The translations under genes and the position numbers were made by a program. This document shows, piece by piece, positions 1-6,718 of a stretch of DNA of 8,538 bases. The DNA comes from Bifidobacterium breve (lineage in GTDB: Bacteria; Actinomycetota; Actinomycetes; Mycobacteriales; Mycobacteriaceae). How positions within the stretch are numbered: the first letter of the stretch is position 1; each line of letters begins with the position of its first letter. The stretch is from assembly GCA_945882475.1 (NCBI GenBank), contig CAMCWJ010000105.1, positions 1-8,538 on the forward strand, given 5' to 3'. The notes below the pieces were generated by a model, which did not search any database, was not told the origin of the DNA, and saw only the letters and a program-made list of their open reading frames with translations.

Positions 1-1
1 C

Positions 2-571
2 CTGGCCAGCGAGACCATTCCCGCAGCCGGGCCCGTCGAGCAGAACCGTGGCGTCCAGCTCATCTCGGTGCAACCGGCGGCCAACGGCTCGGTGCACGCC
101 GAGGGACTTGCCCGCGGCGTGGCCTACGCGGCCGAGCGGGCGCAACGGGAGGCGCGCCTGCAGCAGCCCCTGTTCGTAATGCCGGCCCGCGCCCTGTTCA
201 CATCCGGTTTCGGCTACCGCTGGGGCGCCCTGCACGACGGTATCGACCTGGCCGGGCCCGTCGGCACCCCGATCTACGCCGCGTCCGACGGCTTCGTTAA
301 GGAGGCCGGGCCCACCAATTCCGGCTACGGCGCCTGGGTCCTGCTCCAGCACAGCGACGGCACCGTCACCCGCTACGGCCACATCAACAGCTGGGACGTC
401 CAGGTCGGCCAGCGGGTGTTCGCCGGCGACCAGATCGCCACCATCGGCAACCGGGGCAACTCCACCGGGCCGCACCTGCACTTCTCAGTGCTGCTCGGCG
501 GCAACGCTCCCACCGATCCGGTGTCCTGGCTTGCCAGCCGGGGTGCCAACGTCGGCCCCCTCACCGGCTAG
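2..571 (+). CDS. M23 (LytM/lysostaphin-type) zinc metallopeptidase, 5' truncated by window edge
   Basis: The frame is open from base 2, so the gene starts outside the window; 189 residues and the TAG stop are visible. The GTG at 68 is internal, not a start. The visible part is an M23 peptidase domain with all zinc ligands: HDGID (His codon 233-235, Asp four residues later), then YGHI, then GPHLHF. The GxxxGYGxWV stretch before the central strand is also typical. M23 enzymes cut peptide cross-links in peptidoglycan and act outside the membrane; any signal or membrane segment would lie in the missing N-terminus. Intact ligands suggest an active enzyme rather than an EnvC/NlpD-like activator. 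It matches, from memory, the Rv0950c position beside uvrD1. It converges on uvrD1 with a 17-base gap and no convincing terminator. Substrate bond and localisation are inferred from the family. Confidence 0.93.
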   Translation: MASETIPAAGPVEQNRGVQLISVQPAANGSVHAEGLARGVAYAAERAQREARLQQPLFVMPARALFTSGFGYRWGALHDGIDLAGPVGTPIYAASDGFVKEAGPTNSGYGAWVLLQHSDGTVTRYGHINSWDVQVGQRVFAGDQIATIGNRGNSTGPHLHFSVLLGGNAPTDPVSWLASRGANVGPLTG

Positions 572-588
572 TCCCGACCGAGGTTCTG

Positions 589-2931
589 CTACAACTTCTG
601 AACCGGCGCGTGGTTGTGCATCAGTTTGACTCGTCCCGCGCTGCCGAAATCGATCAACGACATCGCCGATTCCCCGACGCCGGAGACCTCCTCGACGCGG
701 CCGAGACCGTACTTGTCGTGATTGACCCGATCTCCCGGCGCAAGTACCAGTAGCGGCCGTTTGCCCGCTCCGCCGCTGCGCAGGGGCGCGGGCCGCGGCG
801 GGCCGAACCGCCCGGCCACCGGGGCGCTCATGGACAACCCGGAGGCCGACGCCGACGCGTCGGTGCGGCGCCAGTCGATGAGGTCTTCGGGGATCTCCCG
901 CAGGAAACGTGACTCCGGGTTGAGCATCGGCTGACCCCAGGACGAGCGCACCTTCGCCCGGCTGAGGTAGAGCCGCTGGCGGGCGCGGGTGATGCCGACG
1001 TAGGCCAGTCGGCGTTCCTCGCTCAGTTCGGCCGGGTCGCCGAGCGCACGCATGTGCGGGAACATCCCGTCCTCCCAGCCGGTGACAAACACGACCGGGA
1101 ACTCCAGTCCCTTGGCCGTGTGCAGCGTCATGAGGGTGACCACTCCGGCGTCGTGTTCGGGCAACTCGTCGGAATCGGCGACCAGTGATACCCGCTCCAG
1201 GAACTCGGCCAGTAGACCGGGCCGGGACACGTCTTCGTCCTCCGGCTCGTCGAGATCGCTTCCCAGCGCTTCGGCATTGGCCCGGTCGATACTGAATTCG
1301 TGTGCGACGCTGACCAATTCGTTGAGGTTGTCCAGCCGGGCCAGATCCTGCGGGTCGTTGGAGGACTCCAGTTCGGTGCGGTATCCGGTTCGATCCAGGA
1401 CGGCCTCGACGAGGTCGCCGAGTTCGGCGTCGAGGAGTCCGCGCAGATCGTCGAGGAGGCTGACGAACCCGGCGATCGCCTTCTCTGAGCGGCTGTTGAG
1501 CATCGAAACCTTGCCCGCTGCCGCGGCGGCCAGTGCCTCGGCGAAGTTGCAGCCGGTGTTCTCCGCATACACCGCAACGCAGGCTTCGGCCCGGTCGCCG
1601 ATTCCGCGACGCGGGGTGTTGAGGATTCGCCGAAGGCTGACCGTGTCACCGGGATTGTCGAGCACCCTGAGGTAGGCGACGATATCGCGGATCTCCTTGC
1701 GCTCGTAGAACCGGACGCCGCCGACCACCTTGTAGGAGATGCCGGCCCGGATGAACACCTCCTCCAGCGCCCGGGAGGAGTTATTGGTCCGGTAGAACAC
1801 CGCCACGTCGTTGTAGGTGTAGTCGCCGCCATCGGCGAGGGCCTCGATCTCGCCGGCCACGAACCTGGCCTCGTCGTGCTCGTTGTCGGCGACGTAGCCG
1901 ATTATCGGCTCGCCCGCGCCGGCATCGGTCCACAGTCGTTTCTCGCGCCGGCCGGTGTTGCGGGCAATCACCGCGTTGGCCGCCGACAGGATGTTCTGCG
2001 TCGAACGGTAGTTCTGCTCGAGCAGAATGGTTGTGGCGCTGGGGAAGTCGCGCTCGAAGTCCTCGATGTTGCGAATCGTCGCGCCGCGAAATGCGTAGAT
2101 CGACTGGTCCGCGTCCCCCACAACGCACAATTCGGCCGGCGGTACCTCGTCGGTGTCGGGCGCCGCCACTCCGACGAGTTCGCGCACCAGGACGTACTGG
2201 GCGTGGTTGGTGTCCTGGTACTCGTCGACCAGGATGTGCCGGAACCGCCGCCGGTAGTACTGCGCGATCTGCGGGTAGTTCTGCAACACCGCCACGGTCT
2301 CGCCGATGAGGTCGTCGAAGTCCAGCGCATTGGCCGCCTGGAGCCGACGTTGATACTCGACGTACACGTCCGCCACGATGCGGGCCAGGTCGTCGGCGCC
2401 GGGCTCAAGCGAAGCGCGAGCCTGCTCCGGGGTGATCAACTCGTTCTTGAGATTGGAGATCGAGTTGGCAAGCAGGCGGGGCGAGTACCGCTTGACGTCG
2501 ATGCCCATATCGCGCCCGATCATCAGTAGCAGCCGCCGGGAGTCGTCGGCGTCGTAGATCGAGAAGTTGGAGTTGCGTCCCGCCAGCAACGACGCCTGGT
2601 TGCGCAGGATTCGCACGCAGGTGGAGTGGAAAGTGGACACCCACATGGTGCGCGCCCGCGGGCCGACGAGTTGGGCCACCCGTTCGCGCATCTCGGCGGC
2701 GGCCTTGTTGGTGAAGGTGATGGCCAGCACCTGGCCGGACCCGACGTCGCGGGCGGCCAGAAGGTGGGCGATGCGGCGGGTGAGCACCGCGGTCTTGCCC
2801 GATCCGGCGCCGGCCACGATCAGCAGCGGGGTGCCGTCGTGCAGCACAGCCCGCCGCTGCTGCGGATTGAGCCCGTCGAGGAGTTCAGTGGGCCCGGCGG
2901 GGGGCGGGATGTCGGGCACGTGCACAGTCAT
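589..2931 (-). CDS. uvrD1: ATP-dependent DNA helicase UvrD1 (UvrD/PcrA, SF1A)
   Basis: Full-length 780-residue 3'-5' helicase for nucleotide excision repair and related DNA repair. SF1A motifs appear in order: Q motif GLNPQQ (20-25), Walker A AGAGSGKT (40-47), motif Ia TFTNKAAAEM (72-81), Walker B DEYQDT (236-241), motif III VVGDADQSIYAFRG (270-283), motif IV LEQNYRST (304-311), motif V TLHTAKGLEFP (602-612), motif VI RRLAYVGITRAR (640-651). A Ser/Ala/Pro-rich linker (about 690-725) leads to a C-terminal Tudor-like domain (about 727-780, with GDRVNHDKYGLGRV). In M. tuberculosis this C-terminal region binds Ku. Cys451 in the 2B domain sits at the same number as the M. tuberculosis cysteine reported to form a redox-dependent dimer; another cysteine, 461, lies ten residues on. 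Start: the ATG at 2931 has no good Shine-Dalgarno, and a TAGGTT box just upstream suggests a very short leader. The gene is divergent from the chorismate mutase leader. Confidence 0.97.
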   Translation of the reverse strand: MTVHVPDIPPPAGPTELLDGLNPQQRRAVLHDGTPLLIVAGAGSGKTAVLTRRIAHLLAARDVGSGQVLAITFTNKAAAEMRERVAQLVGPRARTMWVSTFHSTCVRILRNQASLLAGRNSNFSIYDADDSRRLLLMIGRDMGIDVKRYSPRLLANSISNLKNELITPEQARASLEPGADDLARIVADVYVEYQRRLQAANALDFDDLIGETVAVLQNYPQIAQYYRRRFRHILVDEYQDTNHAQYVLVRELVGVAAPDTDEVPPAELCVVGDADQSIYAFRGATIRNIEDFERDFPSATTILLEQNYRSTQNILSAANAVIARNTGRREKRLWTDAGAGEPIIGYVADNEHDEARFVAGEIEALADGGDYTYNDVAVFYRTNNSSRALEEVFIRAGISYKVVGGVRFYERKEIRDIVAYLRVLDNPGDTVSLRRILNTPRRGIGDRAEACVAVYAENTGCNFAEALAAAAAGKVSMLNSRSEKAIAGFVSLLDDLRGLLDAELGDLVEAVLDRTGYRTELESSNDPQDLARLDNLNELVSVAHEFSIDRANAEALGSDLDEPEDEDVSRPGLLAEFLERVSLVADSDELPEHDAGVVTLMTLHTAKGLEFPVVFVTGWEDGMFPHMRALGDPAELSEERRLAYVGITRARQRLYLSRAKVRSSWGQPMLNPESRFLREIPEDLIDWRRTDASASASGLSMSAPVAGRFGPPRPAPLRSGGAGKRPLLVLAPGDRVNHDKYGLGRVEEVSGVGESAMSLIDFGSAGRVKLMHNHAPVQKL

Positions 2932-2940
2932 GTCGGGATA

Positions 2941-2946
2941 AACCTA
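2941..2946 (-). promoter_or_regulatory. Candidate -10 box for uvrD1, near-leaderless
   Basis: On the minus strand TAGGTT fits the mycobacterial SigA -10 pattern TANNNT. It would place the transcript start at about 2934-2933, two or three bases before the uvrD1 ATG. This fits the lack of a Shine-Dalgarno there. No convincing -35 is seen. I looked for the PafBC/RecA-independent damage promoter (TTGTCRGTG-N8-TANNNT) and found no acceptable match. Inference only. Confidence 0.3.
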
Positions 2947-2968
2947 CCGCCGTTCGGCGACGGTTCTT

Positions 2969-2998
2969 TTGCACACCGGGCCGCCGGGGTGGCACACT
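2969..2998 (+). promoter_or_regulatory. Candidate promoter for the chorismate mutase leader transcript
   Basis: A weak -35 (TTGCAC, 2969-2974) is separated by 18 bases from a weak -10 (CACACT, 2993-2998), which keeps only the A2 and T6 positions of TANNNT. The usual 7-base distance puts the transcript start on G3005, the first base of a GTG that opens the Phe/Tyr-rich leader frame. The leader peptide would then be leaderless, a common arrangement in mycobacteria. The boxes are poor matches, so the placement rests mostly on this coincidence. Confidence 0.3.
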
Positions 2999-3001
2999 CA
3001 G

Positions 3002-3082
3002 GTGGTGCTACCTGCACTGCAGCTACAACGGCACAGCCGATTTTTTAACGGGTACCGGTTTGCGGTACCCGCGGTGGTGTAG
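3002..3082 (+). CDS. Putative Phe/Tyr-rich leader peptide upstream of chorismate mutase
   Basis: A frame of 26 codons from GTG 3002 (25 from the adjacent GTG 3005) ends at TAG 3080-3082. Residues 13-20 read RFFNGYRF: Phe codons at 3041-3043, 3044-3046 and 3059-3061, and a Tyr codon at 3053-3055. That is four aromatic residues in seven, unusual for any mycobacterial peptide, and all three Phe codons are TTT, the minor Phe codon in GC-rich genomes. No Shine-Dalgarno is visible, so leaderless initiation is proposed. The stop lies just before a mutually exclusive hairpin set, as in the enteric pheA and trp leaders. The peptide is expected to act only through ribosome stalling when charged Phe- or Tyr-tRNA is scarce. 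The frame, codons and stop are seen in the sequence; translation and regulation are inferred. Confidence 0.6.
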   Translation: MVLPALQLQRHSRFFNGYRFAVPAVV

Positions 3083-3140
3083 CTGCTCGAACCCGAGAGC
3101 CCCGCGGTCCGCATCCGGATCCGGGGCTCGTCTCTTGTGT
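3049..3140 (+). promoter_or_regulatory. Putative ribosome-mediated transcription attenuator of chorismate mutase
   Basis: Three competing helices can be drawn. Helix 1:2 pairs 3049-3057 with 3063-3071 (9 bp, 5-base loop, over the Tyr and last Phe codons). Helix 2:3 pairs 3069-3077 with 3100-3107 (eight G-C pairs, one bulged U at 3075). Helix 3:4 pairs 3097-3104 with 3122-3129 (8 bp) and is followed by a U-rich stretch. 1:2 and 2:3 share 3069-3071; 2:3 and 3:4 share 3100-3104. A ribosome stalled at the Phe-Phe codons would cover strand 1, so antiterminator 2:3 could form. A ribosome reaching the stop at 3080 would cover strand 2, leaving terminator 3:4. A small hairpin (3086-3089/3094-3097) fits inside the antiterminator loop. 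The downstream gene makes prephenate, the precursor of Phe and Tyr. Pairing was done by eye, without energies or covariation. Confidence 0.55.
3095..3140 (+). terminator. Attenuator terminator hairpin (3:4 helix)
   Basis: The perfect 8-bp stem GAGCCCCG (3097-3104) / CGGGGCTC (3122-3129) can be extended by two pairs (3095-3096 with 3131-3132) past a bulged G3130. The loop is 17 bases. The sequence after the stem, GTCTCTTGTGT, is U-rich but not a pure U-tract, which is common among mycobacterial terminators. It lies 57 bases before the chorismate mutase ATG and inside the leader, so it makes sense as a conditional terminator rather than as the end of a gene. Confidence 0.45.
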
Positions 3141-3174
3141 GAGGCCCGGACGGATGACGACACAACCCCCACAC

Positions 3175-3180
3175 GAGGAG
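3175..3180 (+). promoter_or_regulatory. Shine-Dalgarno that decides the chorismate mutase start
   Basis: GAGGAG ends 6 bases before ATG 3187. It is the best ribosome binding site in the region and favours that start over the in-frame GTG 3139, which lies in the U-rich tail of the terminator, and over ATG 3154. Confidence 0.75.
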
Positions 3181-3186
3181 AATGAG

Positions 3187-3444
3187 ATGACTGTCGAAAC
3201 CGAACCCGACATCGACGCCCTGCGCGAAGAGATCGACCGCCTGGATTCGCAGATCCTGGCGGCGGTCAAGCGGCGGACAGAGGTGTCGCAGGCGATCGGC
3301 AAGGTCCGGATGGCTTCGGGCGGCACCCGGTTGGTTCACAGCCGGGAGATGAAGGTCATCGAGCGCTACAGCGAACTCGGGGCTGACGGCAAGGATCTGG
3401 CGATGCTGCTGCTGCGCATGGGTCGCGGCCGGCTCGGGCACTGA
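3187..3444 (+). CDS. Chorismate mutase, AroQ type (intracellular, Rv0948c-like)
   Basis: An 85-residue all-helical chorismate mutase that converts chorismate to prephenate, the first committed step to Phe and Tyr, in the cytoplasm. The family signature is clear: LREEIDRLDSQIL (12-24), KRR (28-30), IGK (37-39), then GGTRLVHSREMKVIERY (45-61) with the Arg/Lys/Glu residues that line AroQ active sites. It ends in GRLGH. In M. tuberculosis the small enzyme is weak alone and strongly activated by complex formation with DAHP synthase, and its C-terminal tail takes part; the same tail here suggests the same partnership. Start: ATG 3187 has GAGGAG at 6 bases; ATG 3154 (96 aa) or GTG 3139 (101 aa) would add a non-conserved N-terminus. 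The gene is not in an operon. Upstream is a proposed Phe/Tyr attenuator. Its last codons and stop are partly repeated downstream at 3463-3480. Confidence 0.95.
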   Translation: MTVETEPDIDALREEIDRLDSQILAAVKRRTEVSQAIGKVRMASGGTRLVHSREMKVIERYSELGADGKDLAMLLLRMGRGRLGH

Positions 3445-3480
3445 GGCCGGCCATCAGATCGAGCCGGCTCGGGCACTGAG
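3428..3480 (+). repeat. 18-bp direct repeat carrying the chorismate mutase C-terminal codons and stop
   Basis: GCCGGCTCGGGCACTGAG occurs exactly at 3428-3445 and 3463-3480, a period of 35 bases. The first copy encodes the Arg-Leu-Gly-His-stop end of chorismate mutase; the second is non-coding. The 17-base spacer contains the 8-base palindrome GGCCGGCC (3445-3452). The period is not a multiple of three, so the second copy is out of frame. It looks like slippage or a small duplication; an assembly artefact is possible. Confidence 0.85.
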
Positions 3481-3520
3481 CCACTAAGGCCCGCCGAGTG
3501 TGACACCAGCGCGATGCCGG

Positions 3521-3554
3521 GCGCCGAGCGGCGCGCCAGGTTCACGCTCGGCGC
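3521..3554. terminator. Candidate bidirectional terminator between convergent genes
   Basis: A perfect 10-bp inverted repeat, GCGCCGAGCG (3521-3530) and CGCTCGGCGC (3545-3554), with a 14-base loop lies in the 120-base gap between chorismate mutase (+) and the aldehyde dehydrogenase (-). No U-tract follows on either strand, so it would be a non-canonical terminator or a 3'-end-protecting hairpin. The rest of the gap holds only the direct repeat ending at 3480. Confidence 0.5.
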
Positions 3555-3564
3555 TATAGAAGCC

Positions 3565-5022
3565 CTACTTCGTCAGCGCGATGTACTTGATGTCGAGGTA
3601 TTCGTCGATGCCCTCGAAGCCACCCTCGCGACCGAAGCCGGACTCCTTGACCCCGCCGAACGGCGCGGCCGGGTCCGAGATCACCCCGCGGTTCACCCCG
3701 ACCATGCCGGCCTGGATTGCCTCGGCAACCCGCAAGGCCCGGTCCAGCGACTCGGTATAGATATAGGCCGCCAGACCGTATTCGGTGTCGTTGGCCGCGG
3801 CGATGCCCTGCTCCTCGGTGTCGAAGCCGACGATCGGCGCGACGGGACCGAACACCTCCTCTTTGAGGATGCGCGCGTTGGGCGGCACGTCGGTCAGCAC
3901 GGTGGCCGGGTAAAAGTTGCCGGGGCCGCCGGGGGCCTGACCACCGACGGCGACCTTGGCGCCCTTCTCGACGGCGTCGTTCACCAACTCCTGCACCGAA
4001 GCGACCTGCTTGGGATTCACCAGCGGCCCCAGTTTGGTGGAGGGGTCCAGTCCGTCGCCGAGTGTCATCTCGCCCATCTTCTTGACGAACTTGTCGGTGA
4101 AGTCATCCAGCAGATCGCTGGCGACGTAGAGCCGGTTGGCCGCGGTGCACGCCTCCCCGCCGTTGCGCATCTTAGCCAGCATCGCCCCCTCCACCGCGGC
4201 ATCGACATCGGCGTCATCGAACACCACGAATGGGGCGTTCCCGCCGAGTTCCATCGACGTGCGCAGCAGCGCGTCACTAGCCTGCTTGAGCAGGGCTTTA
4301 CCCACTCCGGTGGAACCGGTGAAGCTCAGCTTGCGCAACCGGCCGTCCTCGATCAGTGCGGTGGTGACCTCGCGCGGCTGGTTACTCGGCAGCACCGACA
4401 GCACACCCTTGGGCAGCCCGGCGTCGGCGATCAGCTTGGCCAGCAGCAGCATCGTCAGCGGGGTCTCCTGGGCGGGCTTGACGATCATGGTGCACCCGGC
4501 CGCCAGCGCAGGCCCGATCTTGCGGGTGCCCATCGCCAGCGGGAAGTTCCACGGTGTGATCGCGTAGCACGGGCCGACCGGCTGTTTGGTGACGACGATG
4601 CGTCCGGTTCCGGCCGGGCTCGGGGTGTAGCGGCCGGCGATGCGCACCGCCTCCTCGGCGAACCAGCGGAAGAACTCTGCGCCGTAGCGGACCTCGCCCA
4701 TGCTCTCGGCGAGCACCTTGCCCATCTCGAGTGTCATCAGCGTCGCGATGTCCTCGGCGCGGTCGATGATCGTCTCGAACACCGCGCGCAGCACCTCGCC
4801 CCGTTCCCTGGCGGGTGTGGCGGCCCAGCTGTCCTGCACGGCGCAGGCGGCGTCGAGTGCGGCGACAGCGTCGGCTGCGGTGGCGTTGGCAACGGAGATG
4901 AGGACCTCGTCGTTGGCCGGGTTGAGGACGTCGAAGGTCGACGACCCGGGCCGTTCCTCACCGCCGATCCACAGACCGGTCGGAACCGAAGACAACAACC
5001 GTTCAACTTCCGGGGTGTTCAT
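3565..5022 (-). CDS. NAD(P)-dependent aldehyde dehydrogenase, succinate-semialdehyde dehydrogenase (GabD) type
   Basis: A complete 485-residue ALDH-superfamily enzyme, the normal GabD length, likely oxidising succinate semialdehyde to succinate in the cytoplasm (GABA degradation or TCA bypass). Catalytic features: Cys292 in GGEACTAANR, Glu258 in MELGGNAPF, Asn159 in TPWNF, cofactor-binding Lys182 in KPAQETP, FTGSTGVGK (235-242) and EEVFGP (388-393). Residues matching, from memory, the substrate-carboxylate ligands of human/E. coli enzymes are present: Arg167 (GTRK), Arg286 (MRNGGEAC) and Ser449 (GVIS). The second cysteine of the human redox switch is Ala294 here. Start: ATG 5022 is the only possible one, because the frame upstream has a stop with no start codon between; it overlaps a three-codon upstream ORF. 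The gene is divergent from pgi (50 bases) and convergent with chorismate mutase. Other semialdehyde substrates cannot be excluded. I do not recall this gene at this position in M. tuberculosis. Confidence 0.9.
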   Translation of the reverse strand: MNTPEVERLLSSVPTGLWIGGEERPGSSTFDVLNPANDEVLISVANATAADAVAALDAACAVQDSWAATPARERGEVLRAVFETIIDRAEDIATLMTLEMGKVLAESMGEVRYGAEFFRWFAEEAVRIAGRYTPSPAGTGRIVVTKQPVGPCYAITPWNFPLAMGTRKIGPALAAGCTMIVKPAQETPLTMLLLAKLIADAGLPKGVLSVLPSNQPREVTTALIEDGRLRKLSFTGSTGVGKALLKQASDALLRTSMELGGNAPFVVFDDADVDAAVEGAMLAKMRNGGEACTAANRLYVASDLLDDFTDKFVKKMGEMTLGDGLDPSTKLGPLVNPKQVASVQELVNDAVEKGAKVAVGGQAPGGPGNFYPATVLTDVPPNARILKEEVFGPVAPIVGFDTEEQGIAAANDTEYGLAAYIYTESLDRALRVAEAIQAGMVGVNRGVISDPAAPFGGVKESGFGREGGFEGIDEYLDIKYIALTK

Positions 5023-5043
5023 ACCACCATGATGTACACCTTT
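5019..5043 (-). promoter_or_regulatory. Shine-Dalgarno plus three-codon upstream ORF overlapping the dehydrogenase start
   Basis: On the minus strand AAAGGTG (5043-5037) sits 6 bases before ATG 5030, which opens ATG-GTG-GTA-TGA (Met-Val-Val-stop). The TGA (5021-5019) overlaps the dehydrogenase ATG (5022-5020) as ATGA. The only good ribosome binding site is thus spaced for the tiny ORF and is 14 bases from the true start, which suggests termination-reinitiation coupling or a loosely spaced site. Positions are seen; the function is inferred. Confidence 0.4.
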
Positions 5044-5059
5044 GGCAACCTGATCGCAC

Positions 5060-5065
5060 TAGGGT
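5060..5065 (+). promoter_or_regulatory. Candidate -10 box (or Shine-Dalgarno) for pgi
   Basis: TAGGGT fits TANNNT and would start transcription at about A5072/A5073, making pgi leaderless or nearly so. The AGGG inside it could instead be the Shine-Dalgarno, 8 bases from the ATG. The two readings exclude each other. No clear -35 is present at 17-18 bases. Confidence 0.3.
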
Positions 5066-5072
5066 CCATCGA

Positions 5073-6716
<1,644 letters not shown>

Positions 6717-6718
6717 CG

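Noticed and set aside
551..578. Possible terminator hairpin between the M23 peptidase gene and uvrD1
   Set aside because: Only a 5-bp outer stem with poor inner pairing and no U-tract; not distinguishable from chance in GC-rich DNA.
1876..2529. 217-codon plus-strand frame inside uvrD1
   Set aside because: It lies opposite helicase motifs and has no recognisable family features.
2947..2970. Imperfect hairpin followed by TTCTTTT as a plus-strand terminator
   Set aside because: The stem has a C-A mismatch and a weak inner pair, no plus-strand transcript is expected to arrive there, and the T-rich bases overlap the candidate leader -35.
3019..3029. PafBC-type damage promoter for uvrD1 on the minus strand (TTGTAGCTG)
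   Set aside because: Two of nine -26 motif positions mismatch and no TANNNT follows at the required 8-base spacing.
3049..3079. Resemblance to a T-box or other known riboswitch
   Set aside because: GGTACC/CCGCGG elements recall fragments of the T-box core, but the consensus and specifier architecture are absent on both strands. A translated leader explains the region better.
3139..3186. GTG 3139 or ATG 3154 as the chorismate mutase start
   Set aside because: Both lack a good Shine-Dalgarno, and GTG 3139 is in the tail of the terminator hairpin. ATG 3187 has GAGGAG at 6 bases. ATG 3154 is not fully excluded.
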